Below are positions 44,952 to 53,994 of a stretch of DNA of 64,000 bases, in pieces (position 1 is the first letter of the stretch; each line of letters begins with the position of its first letter). A program made the translations under genes and the position numbers. The stretch comes from Streptomyces spororaveus. GTDB taxonomy: Bacteria > Actinomycetota > Actinomycetes > Streptomycetales > Streptomycetaceae. The notes beneath the pieces are model-generated. The model worked only from the letters and a program-made list of their open reading frames with translations. It was not told the DNA's origin and made no database searches. The stretch lies in assembly GCF_016755875.1 (NCBI RefSeq), contig NZ_BNED01000005.1:5594001-5658000 (forward strand). The letters run 5' to 3'.

Positions 44952-45569
44952 GTGACGAATCTGAAGCCTTACGCCGCGGGTGAGCCGTCCATCGGTGGCG
45001 GCCTCGGCGACCATGTCTACAACCGGCTGCTCGGCGAGCGCATCATCTTCCTCGGCCAGCAGGTCGACGACGACATCGCTAACAAGATCACCGCGCAGCT
45101 CCTGCTCCTGGCCGCCGAGCCGGAGAAGGACATCTACCTCTACATCAACAGCCCCGGTGGCTCCGTGACGGCCGGTATGGCCGTCTACGACACCATGCAG
45201 TTCATCCCGAACGACGTCGTCACCATCGGCATGGGCATGGCCGCCTCGATGGGGCAGTTCCTGCTCACCGGTGGCGCCAAGGGCAAGCGCTTCGCCCTGC
45301 CGAACACCGACATCCTGATGCACCAGGGCTCCGCCGGCATCGGTGGCACCGCGTCGGACATCAAGATCCAGGCCCAGTACCTGCTGCGCACCAAGCAGCG
45401 CATGGCCGAGATCACCGCGTTCCACTCGGGCCAGACCGTCGAGGCGATCATCCGCGACGGTGACCGCGACCGCTGGTTCACCGCCGAAGAGGCCAAGGAC
45501 TACGGCCTCATCGACGAGATCATCTCGGCCGCGTCCAACGCGCCGGGCGGCGGCGGCACGGGTGCCTGA
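44952..45569 (+). CDS. clpP1: ATP-dependent Clp protease proteolytic subunit 1
   Basis: 205 residues from the GTG at 44952, preceded by GGTGGA. It forms heptameric rings that join ClpP2 rings to make the protease chamber, fed by ClpX or ClpC. The triad is Ser99 in GMAASMGQF, His124 in LMHQGSAG and Asp173 in [11 protein letters not shown]. The N-terminus is short and processed in other actinobacteria. A ClgR site lies upstream. Only 55 bases separate it from clpP2, so the two are one operon, as in Streptomyces lividans. Confidence 0.97.
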   Translation: MTNLKPYAAGEPSIGGGLGDHVYNRLLGERIIFLGQQVDDDIANKITAQLLLLAAEPEKDIYLYINSPGGSVTAGMAVYDTMQFIPNDVVTIGMGMAASMGQFLLTGGAKGKRFALPNTDILMHQGSAGIGGTASDIKIQAQYLLRTKQRMAEITAFHSGQTVEAIIRDGDRDRWFTAEEAKDYGLIDEIISAASNAPGGGGTGA

Positions 45570-45624
45570 TCCAGGCTCCCACCGTCAGTACCCGTCAGCC
45601 GACAGCCCGCAGAACGCCACCAGG

Positions 45625-46293
45625 ATGGTGAACACCCAGATGCAGAACAACTTCTCCGCAAGCGGCCTCTACACCGGCCCGCAGGTGGACAACCGCTACG
45701 TCATCCCGCGCTTCGTCGAGCGCACCTCGCAGGGCGTGCGCGAGTACGACCCGTACGCGAAGCTCTTCGAAGAGCGCGTGATCTTCCTCGGCGTGCAGAT
45801 CGACGACGCGTCCGCCAACGACGTCATGGCGCAGCTGCTGTGCCTGGAGTCGATGGACCCGGACCGCGACATCTCCATCTACATCAACAGCCCCGGTGGC
45901 TCGTTCACCGCGCTGACGGCGATCTACGACACGATGCAGTTCGTGAAGCCGGACATCCAGACGGTCTGCATGGGCCAGGCGGCCTCCGCCGCCGCGGTCC
46001 TGCTCGCCGCCGGTACGCCCGGCAAGCGCATGGCCCTGCCGAACGCCCGCGTGCTGATCCACCAGCCCTCCGGTGGCACCGGCCGTGAGCAGCTCTCCGA
46101 CCTGGAGATCGCGGCCAACGAGATCCTGCGCATGCGCGACCAGCTGGAGTCCATGCTGGCCAAGCACTCGACGACGCCGATCGAGAAGATCCGCGACGAC
46201 ATCGAGCGCGACAAGATCCTGACGGCCGAGGACGCGCTCGCGTACGGCCTGATCGACCAGATCGTCTCCACCCGTAAGAGCAGCGCGGTCTGA
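45625..46293 (+). CDS. clpP2: ATP-dependent Clp protease proteolytic subunit 2
   Basis: 222 residues from the ATG at 45625; a GTG one codon later and an ATG at 45637 are alternatives, since the Shine-Dalgarno region is weak. Catalytic Ser121 in [10 protein letters not shown] and His146 in LIHQPSGG are present, with the Asp in the [14 protein letters not shown] segment. The first forty residues contain an unconserved extension ([15 protein letters not shown]) that resembles the propeptide cleaved from ClpP2 in other actinobacteria. It pairs with ClpP1 to form the mixed double ring and is cotranscribed with clpP1. Confidence 0.97.
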   Translation: MVNTQMQNNFSASGLYTGPQVDNRYVIPRFVERTSQGVREYDPYAKLFEERVIFLGVQIDDASANDVMAQLLCLESMDPDRDISIYINSPGGSFTALTAIYDTMQFVKPDIQTVCMGQAASAAAVLLAAGTPGKRMALPNARVLIHQPSGGTGREQLSDLEIAANEILRMRDQLESMLAKHSTTPIEKIRDDIERDKILTAEDALAYGLIDQIVSTRKSSAV

Positions 46294-46351
46294 TCCTTGC
46301 CACCAGTTGGCGTGAGCACGTCCCCGCATTCGGAGATGTGAACCACGTCAA

Positions 46352-46373
46352 GGGGGCCCCGCACGGGGCCCCC
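46352..46373 (+). terminator. Hairpin between clpP2 and clpX
   Basis: GGGGGCCCC (46352-46360) pairs with GGGGCCCCC (46365-46373) with a four-base loop. It suggests that clpX is at least partly transcribed from its own promoter in 46374-46446. Confidence 0.6.
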
Positions 46374-46446
46374 GGCAAGGTACCGTCGGATATGAGGCAC
46401 CAGGAGCGCTGAACCAGGCGTCTCCCAGGCGAAGGGGAAGCACCTC

Positions 46447-47733
46447 GTGGCACGCATCGGTGACGGCGGCGATCTGCTCAAGTGCTCGTTCTGCGGAAAG
46501 AGCCAGAAGCAGGTGAAGAAGCTCATCGCAGGACCCGGTGTCTACATCTGCGACGAGTGCATCGACCTCTGCAACGAGATCATCGAAGAGGAGCTCGCGG
46601 AGACCTCCGAGGTCCGGTGGGAGGAACTCCCCAAGCCCCGTGAGATCTACGAGTTCCTGGAGAGCTACGTCGTCGGCCAGGAGCCGGCGAAGAAGGCGCT
46701 CTCGGTAGCGGTCTACAACCACTACAAGCGGGTGCAGGCCGGCGAGAACGGCGGCGCGCAGGGCCGGGACGACGCGATCGAGCTCGCGAAGTCCAACATC
46801 CTGCTGCTGGGCCCCACCGGCTCGGGCAAGACGCTGCTCGCGCAGACGCTCGCCCGCATGCTGAACGTCCCCTTCGCCATCGCCGACGCGACGGCGCTGA
46901 CGGAGGCCGGGTACGTCGGCGAGGACGTCGAGAACATCCTGCTGAAGCTGATCCAGGCCGCCGACTACGACGTCAAGAAGGCCGAGACCGGGATCATCTA
47001 CATCGACGAGATCGACAAGGTGGCCCGCAAGAGCGAGAACCCGTCGATCACGCGCGACGTGAGCGGCGAGGGCGTGCAGCAGGCCCTGCTGAAGATCCTG
47101 GAAGGCACGACCGCCTCCGTACCGCCGCAGGGCGGCCGGAAGCACCCGCACCAGGAGTTCATCCAGATCGACACGACGAACGTGCTCTTCATCGTGGGCG
47201 GCGCCTTCGCCGGCCTGGAGAAGATCATCGAGTCGCGTGCGGGCGCCAAGGGCATCGGTTTCGGGGCGACGATCCGCTCGAAGCGCGAGATCGAGGCCAG
47301 CGACCAGTTCCAGGAGGTCATGCCGGAGGACCTGGTGAAGTTCGGGATGATCCCCGAGTTCATCGGCCGCCTCCCCGTGCTGACCTCCGTGCACAACCTG
47401 GACCGCGAGGCCCTGCTCCAGATCCTGATCGAGCCGCGCAACGCGCTGGTCAAGCAGTACCAGCGGCTGTTCGAACTCGATGGTGTGGAGCTGGACTTCG
47501 AGCGCGGGGCGCTTGAGGCCATCGCGGACCAGGCGATCCTCCGCCAGACGGGCGCGCGCGGCCTGCGCGCCATCATGGAAGAGGTCCTGATGTCGGTGAT
47601 GTACGAGGTCCCGTCCCGCAAGGACGTGGCCCGCGTGGTCATCACCGCGGACGTGGTCCGCTCCAACGTCAACCCGACGCTGGTCCCGCGGATCGTCCCG
47701 AAGGACCAGGGCCCGCACGAGAAGTCGGCGTAG
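46447..47733 (+). CDS. clpX: ClpX, ATP-dependent unfoldase of the Clp protease
   Basis: 428 residues from the GTG at 46447, preceded by GAAGGGGAAG. The N-terminal zinc-binding domain has Cys13, Cys16, Cys35 and Cys38 (C-x2-C, x18, C-x2-C). The AAA+ module has Walker A GPTGSGKT, Walker [10 protein letters not shown], the pore loop GYVGEDVEN, and sensor 2 at [14 protein letters not shown]. The IGF-type loop that docks into ClpP is in the insertion around [14 protein letters not shown], with [10 protein letters not shown]. ClpX recognises tagged proteins and threads them into the ClpP1-ClpP2 chamber. It ends at a perfect palindromic terminator. Confidence 0.98.
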   Translation: MARIGDGGDLLKCSFCGKSQKQVKKLIAGPGVYICDECIDLCNEIIEEELAETSEVRWEELPKPREIYEFLESYVVGQEPAKKALSVAVYNHYKRVQAGENGGAQGRDDAIELAKSNILLLGPTGSGKTLLAQTLARMLNVPFAIADATALTEAGYVGEDVENILLKLIQAADYDVKKAETGIIYIDEIDKVARKSENPSITRDVSGEGVQQALLKILEGTTASVPPQGGRKHPHQEFIQIDTTNVLFIVGGAFAGLEKIIESRAGAKGIGFGATIRSKREIEASDQFQEVMPEDLVKFGMIPEFIGRLPVLTSVHNLDREALLQILIEPRNALVKQYQRLFELDGVELDFERGALEAIADQAILRQTGARGLRAIMEEVLMSVMYEVPSRKDVARVVITADVVRSNVNPTLVPRIVPKDQGPHEKSA

Positions 47734-47745
47734 CCACAGGGCAGT

Positions 47746-47787
47746 ACGCAGAAGGGGCGCCCCCGGCCGGGGGCGCCCCTTCTGCGT
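47746..47787. terminator. Perfect 42-base palindrome between convergent genes
   Basis: Arms 47746-47766 and 47767-47787 are exact complements (ACGCAGAAGG... and its reverse). Practically, the loop must open a few pairs. It serves clpX on the plus strand and the proline-rich gene on the minus strand. Confidence 0.85.
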
Positions 47788-47802
47788 GTGCCGCGCGCGC
47801 CG

Positions 47803-48735
47803 TTACTTCTTGACGCGGGCGGTGTTGTAGAGCTTCGCGGCCAGTTCGGCGGCCTGCTCCTGGGTGTAACCGGGCTTGTTCGCGAGGATGGAGGCCACGT
47901 CCGAGGCGCTGATCATGCTCAGGGTGCTGTAGTCACCCCAGACGCAGAAGGGGAGCGTGGCCTCCTTGGGCCCCTTGGAGGTCGTGTCCTTCGAGGTGAA
48001 CTTGATGTCCTGGCACTTCATCACGGCGCCCTTGAAGTTGGCCGGGGACATCGCCTTCGGGCTGCCGACGAGCGCCACCTCGGACTTGCCGTCCTTGGCG
48101 GCCTCCTCCCTGAGCTTCGCGAAGTAGCCGTCCACGGACTTCTCCGGATCGGCGATCTCGCCGTAGAGGCCGGAGAAGTGGAGGCCCTTGGCCGTCAGCG
48201 GGTTCTTGGGGTCGCCGGCCAGGTAGTCCATGCCCACCTGGGTCGGGTTCTTGACGCCCGCGGCCTCGGCTTCCTTCTTGTCCTCGTCGGTGAAGGCCTT
48301 CTCCTTGTACTTCGGGTCCTTCTTGAAGTCGTCCACCGACTCCGGCGCGACCAGCTTGTAGCCCTTGGTGTCGGCGGAGATGTCACTGCCGCCGCCGAGG
48401 AGGTACCAGCCGCCGCCCGCGATCACCGCGACCGCGACGACCGCGCCGATGATCACACCGGCCTTGGACTTCTTCGGGGGCTGCCCGCCGTACGGGGCCT
48501 GCTGCTGCGGGTAGCCGTAGGCCGGGGTCGGCGGCTGCTGGGGGTAGCCCTGCGGGGGGACTCCCGGCTGCTGCGGGTAGCCGTAGCCCGGCTGCGGGGC
48601 CGCGGGCTGCCCGTACGGGCCGGGCTGCGGGGCCGGCTGCTGCCCGTACGGTCCCGGCGGCGGCGGGGGCTGCTGCCCGTACGGTCCCGGCTGCTGAGGC
48701 TGCTGGCCGTAGGGCCCTGGCTGGTTGTAGCTCAT
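47803..48735 (-). CDS. Proline-rich single-pass membrane protein
   Basis: 310 residues from the ATG at 48735, after TTGGGGGA; the frame continues to 48771 without support. The first 85 residues are low-complexity with four PGPYGQ units and further GYPQQP units. One transmembrane helix ([22 protein letters not shown], about 92-114) follows, and the last 190 residues form an extracellular domain with repeated lysines and two cysteines ([17 protein letters not shown]). Proteins of this layout, a proline-rich cytoplasmic tail with a membrane anchor, are common in actinomycetes; this one has no clear family assignment. The function is unknown. Confidence 0.75.
   Translation of the reverse strand: MSYNQPGPYGQQPQQPGPYGQQPPPPPGPYGQQPAPQPGPYGQPAAPQPGYGYPQQPGVPPQGYPQQPPTPAYGYPQQQAPYGGQPPKKSKAGVIIGAVVAVAVIAGGGWYLLGGGSDISADTKGYKLVAPESVDDFKKDPKYKEKAFTDEDKKEAEAAGVKNPTQVGMDYLAGDPKNPLTAKGLHFSGLYGEIADPEKSVDGYFAKLREEAAKDGKSEVALVGSPKAMSPANFKGAVMKCQDIKFTSKDTTSKGPKEATLPFCVWGDYSTLSMISASDVASILANKPGYTQEQAAELAAKLYNTARVKK
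48466..48735 (-). repeat. Tandem-like coding repeats (PGPYGQQP units)
   Basis: The first 90 codons of the proline-rich gene encode PGPYGQ units starting at residues 6, 16, 27 and 38, followed by related GYPQQP units. The DNA is repetitive with CCGTACGG-type blocks on the plus strand. It may vary in copy number between strains. Confidence 0.7.
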
Positions 48736-48849
48736 CCCGCGTCCCCCAATGAGGTTGCTTATCCGTTTCACACATCCTGACGGAAGCCCGGCGCGGGCAG
48801 GGCGCCGGGCCCCTGGAATACCGGTTTCATGACTGGACTGTTACCGCTC

Positions 48850-48855
48850 TAAACT
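48850..48855 (+). promoter_or_regulatory. Candidate -10 box of valS
   Basis: TAAACT ends seven bases before the GTG at 48863, with no Shine-Dalgarno site, so valS is probably leaderless. There is no T-box-type leader. Confidence 0.5.
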
Positions 48856-48862
48856 GTGCCCC

Positions 48863-51484
48863 GTGACCGAGAACACGCAGACACCCAGCAGCCCCGACTC
48901 CGAACTGCCGACCACGTACGCGCCGGCCGAGGTAGAAGGGAAGCTCTACGAGCGCTGGGTAGAGCGCGGTTACTTCGAGGCGGACGCCAAGAGCGAGAAG
49001 CCTCCGTACGCGATCGTCATTCCGCCGCCCAACGTCACCGGCAGCCTGCACCTGGGCCACGCCTTCGAGCACACGCTGATCGACGCCCTCACCCGCCGCA
49101 AGCGCATGCAGGGCTACGAGACGCTGTGGCAGCCCGGCATGGACCACGCCGGCATCGCCACCCAGAACGTCGTCGAGCGCGAGCTCGCCAAGGAGGGCAA
49201 GTCCCGCCACGACCTCGGCCGGGAGGCCTTCGTCGAGCGCGTCTGGCAGTGGAAGGGCGAGTCCGGCGGTCAGATCTCCGGCCAGATGCGCCGCCTCGGC
49301 GACGGCGTCGACTGGTCCCGTGAGCGTTTCACCATGGACGAGGGCCTCTCCGAGGCCGTTCAGACCATCTTCAAGAAGCTCTACGACGACGAGCTGATCT
49401 ACCGCGCCGAGCGCATCATCAACTGGTGCCCCCGCTGCCTGACCGCGATCTCCGACATCGAGGTCGAGTACCAGGACGACGAGGGCGAGCTCGTCTCGAT
49501 CCGCTACGGCGAGGGCGACGCGTCCATCGTCGTCGCGACCACCCGCGCCGAGACGATGCTGGGTGACACGGCCGTCGCCGTCCACCCCGAGGACGAGCGC
49601 TACAAGCACCTCGTCGGCACCGAGATCGAGCTGCCGCTCACCGGCCGCCGCATCCCGGTCGTCGCGGACGAGCACGTCGACCCGGAGTTCGGCACCGGCG
49701 CCGTCAAGGTGACCCCGGCGCACGACCCGAACGACTTCGAGATCGGCCAGCGCCACAACCTGCCGAACCTCGCCGTCATGGACGAGCACGCGATCATCAC
49801 CGCCCACGGCCCCTTCCAGGGCCTGGACCGGCTGGAGGCCCGCTCCGCCATCGTCGGCGCGCTGCGCGCCGAGGGCCGGATCGTCGCCGAGAAGCGCCCG
49901 TACACGCACTCCGTCGGCCACTGCTCGCGCTGCAAGACCACCATCGAGCCGCGTCTGTCGATGCAGTGGTGGGTCAAGGTCGGCCCGCTCGCCAAGGCCG
50001 CCGGTGACGCGGTCCGCAACGGCGAGGTCAAGATCCACCCGCAGGAGATGGAGAAGCGGTACTTCGACTGGGTCGACAACCTCCACGACTGGTGCATCTC
50101 GCGCCAGCTGTGGTGGGGGCACCGCATCCCGGTCTGGTACGGCCCGAACGGTGAGGTCGTCTGCGTCGGACCGGACGAGCAGCCGCCCGCCGGCGAGGGC
50201 TGGACCCAGGACACCGACGTCCTGGACACCTGGTTCTCCTCGGGCCTGTGGCCGTTCTCCACGCTCGGCTGGCCGCAGCAGACCGACAGCCTGGCGAAGT
50301 TCTACCCGAACGCCGTCCTGGTCACCGGCTACGACATCCTCTTCTTCTGGGTCGCCCGGATGATGATGTTCGGCCTGTACGCGATGGACGGCACCCCGCC
50401 GTTCCACACCATCGCCCTGCACGGCATGGTCCGCGACGAGCGCGGCAAGAAGATGTCGAAGTCCTTCGGCAACGTGGTCAACCCGCTGGACTGGATGGAC
50501 AAGTACGGGTCCGACGCGGTCCGCTTCACCCTGGCCCGCGGCGCCAACCCGGGTATCGACGTCCCGATCGGCGAGGACTGGGTCCAGGCGTCCAGCAAGT
50601 TCGCCAACAAGATCTGGAACGCCACGCGTTTCGCGATGATGAACGGCGCCACGATCGAGGGGGAGCTGCCGCCCGTCGAGCGGCTGTCGGCCACCGACCG
50701 CTGGATCCTGTCCCGGCTGAACGAGACGGTCGCGCAGGTCGACGCGTACTACGAGGACTACCAGTTCTCGAAGCTCAGCGAGGCGCTCTACCACTTCGCG
50801 TGGGACGAGGTCTTCGACTGGTACGTCGAGCTGTCGAAGACGACCTTCTTCGCGGGCGGCGAGCAGGCCAAGGTCTCCGGCCGGGTCCTCGGCGAGGTCG
50901 TCGACGTCATGCTGCGGCTGCTGCACCCGGTCGTCCCCTTCGTCACCGAGACGCTGTGGACCACGCTGACCGGCGGCGAGTCCCTCGTCATCGCCGACTG
51001 GCCGACGGACAGCGGCTTCCGCGACGAGGCCGCCGAGGCGGAGATCGCCTCCGTCCAGTCGGTGATCACCGAGGTCCGCCGCTTCCGCAAGGAGCAGGGT
51101 CTGCAGGACGGCCAGAAGGTTCCGGCGCGTCTGGAGCTGGGCGCCACCGGGCTGGGCGCCCACGAGGCGGCCATCCGCCAGCTGCTGCGCCTCCAGCCGG
51201 AGGGCGACTCCTTCAGCGCCACCGCGACCCTCCCGGTCGCCGGCGGCACCGTCGCGCTCGACCTGTCGGGCACCATCGACGTGGCGGCCGAGCGCAAGCG
51301 CCTGACGAAGGACCTGGGCGCCGCGGAGAAGGAGAAGCAGCAGGCCGAGGCGAAGCTGGGGAACGAGGCGTTCATCGCCAAGGCCCCGGACAACGTCGTG
51401 GACAAGATCAAGGGCCGGCTCGCCAAGGCCGAGGCGGACATCGCCCGGCTCCAGGCGCAGCTGGACGGCCTGCCGGCCGCCTAG
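48863..51484 (+). CDS. valS: Valyl-tRNA synthetase
   Basis: 873 residues, a normal length. It attaches valine to tRNA-Val and edits misactivated threonine. The HIGH motif is HLGH in [12 protein letters not shown], and the KMSKS loop is KKMSKSFGN (about 530). The CP1 editing domain lies between ([17 protein letters not shown]). A short stretch of C-terminal coiled coil ([20 protein letters not shown]) is the tRNA-binding arm typical of ValRS. It is leaderless and stands between the clp block and the sensor kinase gene, ending at a strong hairpin. Confidence 0.98.
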   Translation: MTENTQTPSSPDSELPTTYAPAEVEGKLYERWVERGYFEADAKSEKPPYAIVIPPPNVTGSLHLGHAFEHTLIDALTRRKRMQGYETLWQPGMDHAGIATQNVVERELAKEGKSRHDLGREAFVERVWQWKGESGGQISGQMRRLGDGVDWSRERFTMDEGLSEAVQTIFKKLYDDELIYRAERIINWCPRCLTAISDIEVEYQDDEGELVSIRYGEGDASIVVATTRAETMLGDTAVAVHPEDERYKHLVGTEIELPLTGRRIPVVADEHVDPEFGTGAVKVTPAHDPNDFEIGQRHNLPNLAVMDEHAIITAHGPFQGLDRLEARSAIVGALRAEGRIVAEKRPYTHSVGHCSRCKTTIEPRLSMQWWVKVGPLAKAAGDAVRNGEVKIHPQEMEKRYFDWVDNLHDWCISRQLWWGHRIPVWYGPNGEVVCVGPDEQPPAGEGWTQDTDVLDTWFSSGLWPFSTLGWPQQTDSLAKFYPNAVLVTGYDILFFWVARMMMFGLYAMDGTPPFHTIALHGMVRDERGKKMSKSFGNVVNPLDWMDKYGSDAVRFTLARGANPGIDVPIGEDWVQASSKFANKIWNATRFAMMNGATIEGELPPVERLSATDRWILSRLNETVAQVDAYYEDYQFSKLSEALYHFAWDEVFDWYVELSKTTFFAGGEQAKVSGRVLGEVVDVMLRLLHPVVPFVTETLWTTLTGGESLVIADWPTDSGFRDEAAEAEIASVQSVITEVRRFRKEQGLQDGQKVPARLELGATGLGAHEAAIRQLLRLQPEGDSFSATATLPVAGGTVALDLSGTIDVAAERKRLTKDLGAAEKEKQQAEAKLGNEAFIAKAPDNVVDKIKGRLAKAEADIARLQAQLDGLPAA

Positions 51485-51507
51485 TACCCCGGTACGTACG
51501 CACAGGT

Positions 51508-51544
51508 GAAGGCCCCCGCACCGTCGGTCGATGCGGGGGCCTTC
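51508..51544 (+). terminator. Hairpin terminator of valS
   Basis: GAAGGCCCCCGCA (51508-51520) and TGCGGGGGCCTTC (51532-51544) are exact complements with an 11-base loop. The loop adds another short GTCG/CGAT-like pairing. Confidence 0.85.
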
Positions 51545-51655
51545 GCCGTATCCCTTCCCCTGGGGGCGTCCCCGTCACACCGGACGACTGTCCGAAGTGC
51601 CCTAAATCACTCGTTTTTCGGTTCCGGGCGATCCGAACCGAAGCGCTGACCACGG

Positions 51656-52816
51656 ATGATGGAGGGCATGCGCGTCAAGCCCGCCGTCCCGGCCTTCGAC
51701 CGGCTGGTGGCTTCCGGCCGCCGGCTCACCGAGAGCTGGGCCGGGTCGCCGCGGGCCGTGGACGTCCTCACCGCGCTCGGCTGCCTCGGTCTGATGGCCC
51801 TCGACCTTCCGGGTCTCGCCGCCGCCGACAACTCGCTGACCGGGCCCGCCGCCGCCGTCGTCCTCACCCTGGGCTGCGCCACCCTGCTGGTGCGCCGCCG
51901 GCAGCCCTGGATCTCGTACCTGGCCGCGCTGCTCTTCATCGGGTGGCTGCACGAGTTCACCCTGATCCAGTTCGCCCTCTACTCGGTCGGCCGCTACCGG
52001 GGGCGCCGGGCCGGAATCCTCGCCACCCTCGGGTACCTCGGCTTCGCGCTGGTGATGTTCTGCATGCCGGACTGGCCCGCGCCCCGGGGGGAGACCCTCA
52101 GCGGCTTCCTCAGCGTGGTCGTGCCCATCGGGGTGCTGGCATCGGCGGTGGGCATCGCCGCCTACCGGCACGACCTGGTGGCGGAGCTGACCGCCCGGCG
52201 GGCCGAGTCCGCCGTGCTCCACGCCGTCCAGCAGGAGCGCACCTCCGTGGCCCGCGACGTCCACGACTTCGTAGGGCGCGAGCTGACCCTGCTCACCGTC
52301 CGCTCCGAGGTGCTGTCGATGCGGGCGCGCGAGACGTCGTACGGGCCGGACTTCGAGGAGCTGGCCGACACCGCACGGCGGGCCCACCTGGTGCTCAACG
52401 AGATCATCGTGCAGCGCGGGGAACGGGCCTCGACCCCGGGCGTGGAGGGGCTGGCGGCGCTCGCCGAGGAGAGCGGGCGGGCCGGATCACCCGTCCGGCT
52501 CACCATGGACCAGGACGCGCACGGGCTCTCCCCGCTGCGGCAGGCGGCGGTCTACCGGGTGGTGCAGGAGTGCCTGACCAATGCCGCCAAGCACGCGCAC
52601 GGGGAGACCATCGACGTGGCGATCACGACGGACGGCCCGCGGCTGCGGATAGCGGTCAGCAACGCACTGCCGGCCCGGACCCCGGGCCGCGCCCCCGTCT
52701 CGGCGGGCTCGGGCACGGCGAGCATGTCCGAGCGCGTACGCAGCCTGGGGGGCACCCTGACGGCCACGCGCACGCGGACCTCCTACGAGGTCGTCGCCAC
52801 CCTCCCGCGCGGCTGA
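51656..52816 (+). CDS. Sensor histidine kinase (HisKA_3/NarL type), partner absent
   Basis: 386 residues; starts at 51656, 51659 or 51668 are all in frame and cannot be separated. Four to five hydrophobic segments (about 40-180) form a membrane sensor without a large extracellular loop. The HisKA_3 box reads RDVHDFVGREL, phospho-accepting His near residue 203, and the ATPase domain has VVQECLTNAAKHA (N box) and GTASMSERVRSLGG (G box). Such kinases normally lie next to a NarL-type response regulator gene, but the next gene is a minus-strand MreB-like gene. The kinase may use a remote regulator or a different target. Confidence 0.88.
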   Translation: MMEGMRVKPAVPAFDRLVASGRRLTESWAGSPRAVDVLTALGCLGLMALDLPGLAAADNSLTGPAAAVVLTLGCATLLVRRRQPWISYLAALLFIGWLHEFTLIQFALYSVGRYRGRRAGILATLGYLGFALVMFCMPDWPAPRGETLSGFLSVVVPIGVLASAVGIAAYRHDLVAELTARRAESAVLHAVQQERTSVARDVHDFVGRELTLLTVRSEVLSMRARETSYGPDFEELADTARRAHLVLNEIIVQRGERASTPGVEGLAALAEESGRAGSPVRLTMDQDAHGLSPLRQAAVYRVVQECLTNAAKHAHGETIDVAITTDGPRLRIAVSNALPARTPGRAPVSAGSGTASMSERVRSLGGTLTATRTRTSYEVVATLPRG

Positions 52817-52828
52817 GCCGCGGCGGCC

Positions 52829-53878
52829 TCAGGCTTTCGCCGGGGCCAGGAGGCCGCCGAGGGCGTCCAGGTCCTCCACGCACCGGCCGGAGCCCAGCGC
52901 CACGCACTCCAGCGGGTTGTCCGCGACGAAGACCGGGATGCCCGTCGCCGAGGCCATCCGCAGGTCCAGGCCGGGCAGCAGCGCGCCCCCGCCGGTCAGC
53001 ACGATGCCGTGCTCCATCACGTCACCGGACAGCTCCGGCGGGCACTCCTCCAGCGTGCCGCGGACCGCCCCGATGATCGCCTCCACCGGCTCGTCGAGTG
53101 CGGCCCGTACGTCCCCGGCGCCCAGCACGAGCGTCTTCGGCATGCCGCCGACCCTCTCGCGGCCGCGCACGGTGAAGGTGCGCGTCTCCAGTTCCGGCCG
53201 GTCCGGGACCGGCCAGGCCGAGCCGATGCCCACCTTGACGTCCTCGGCGGTGCGCTCGCCGATCAGCAGCCCGTGCTCCTTGCGTACGTACTCCATGACG
53301 GCCGCGTCGAGCCGGTCCCCGCCGACACGCAGCGACTGGGACGTGACGATGCCGCCGAGCGAGATGACGGCGACCTCGGAGGTGCCCCCGCCGATGTCCA
53401 CGACCATGGAGCCGCGGGCTTCGCCCACCGGCAGTCCGGCGCCGATCGCCGCGGCCATCGGCTCCTCGACGAGGTGGACGACCCGGGCCCCGGCCCGTGT
53501 GGAGGCCTGGACGATGGCCCGCCGCTCGACCGGGGTGACACCCGAGGGCACGCAGATCACCATCCGGGTCCGGGGCCGCCGGCCCGGGACGGCCTTGCGG
53601 ACGAAGTGCCGGATCATCTCCTCCGCGGCCTCGTAGTCGCAGATCACACCGCCCCGCAGAGGGCGGATCGCGGTGATGGAGCCGGGAGTGCGGCCGATGG
53701 TCTCCTTGGCCTCCGTACCGACGGCCAGGGCCGTGGTGGTGCCCGCCTTCACGGCGACCACGGACGGCTCATCGAGGACGATCCCGTGCCCCCGGGCGTA
53801 GACGAGGGTGTTCGCGGTACCCAGGTCCATCCCTATGTCGCGGCTGGACGCTGTCTTGTCGCTGCTGGCCTGCGGCAT
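52829..53878 (-). CDS. mbl: MreB/Mbl-like actin homologue
   Basis: 349 residues from the ATG at 53878 (MPQASSDKTASSRDIG), preceded by GGGGAACAA; a longer frame has no such site. It is a bacterial actin: [14 protein letters not shown] is phosphate loop 1, [16 protein letters not shown] is phosphate loop 2, and [16 protein letters not shown] is the adenosine motif. Relative to mreB at 56677, it lacks KR-rich membrane-contact residues near the end and differs in its N-terminus. Streptomyces species carry MreB plus Mbl and sometimes a third copy; these act in spore wall formation. Here it lies on the opposite strand between valS and folC, 2.8 kb from mreB. The symbol is tentative. Confidence 0.9.
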   Translation of the reverse strand: MPQASSDKTASSRDIGMDLGTANTLVYARGHGIVLDEPSVVAVKAGTTTALAVGTEAKETIGRTPGSITAIRPLRGGVICDYEAAEEMIRHFVRKAVPGRRPRTRMVICVPSGVTPVERRAIVQASTRAGARVVHLVEEPMAAAIGAGLPVGEARGSMVVDIGGGTSEVAVISLGGIVTSQSLRVGGDRLDAAVMEYVRKEHGLLIGERTAEDVKVGIGSAWPVPDRPELETRTFTVRGRERVGGMPKTLVLGAGDVRAALDEPVEAIIGAVRGTLEECPPELSGDVMEHGIVLTGGGALLPGLDLRMASATGIPVFVADNPLECVALGSGRCVEDLDALGGLLAPAKA

Positions 53879-53982
53879 TTGTTCCCCTATCTGCTGCCGC
53901 AAGGCTTGCACGACGATCACGTCGCGCCGGGCGCCGGAGGTCCCGAAACGGCCGGGCCGAAAGTCCTCCGGGTCCCCGTCCG

Positions 53983-53988
53983 TAGACT
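53983..53988 (+). promoter_or_regulatory. Candidate -10 box of folC
   Basis: TAGACT ends six bases before the GTG at 53995 and no Shine-Dalgarno site is present, suggesting a leaderless mRNA. Confidence 0.55.
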
Positions 53989-53994
53989 GGCCCT

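Noticed and set aside
43236..45425. 729-codon minus-strand frame across tig and clpP1
   Set aside because: It covers two unrelated well-known genes and an intergenic terminator and reads as Leu/Val/Asp/Gly repeats, a typical complement artefact.
48466..48735. CRISPR-like repeat in the proline-rich gene
   Set aside because: The repeats lie in frame in a coding sequence with no regular spacers and encode PGPYGQ units.
48736..48862. T-box leader upstream of valS
   Set aside because: The gap has no T-box sequence or long leader, and a -10 box lies right before the start, so valS looks leaderless.
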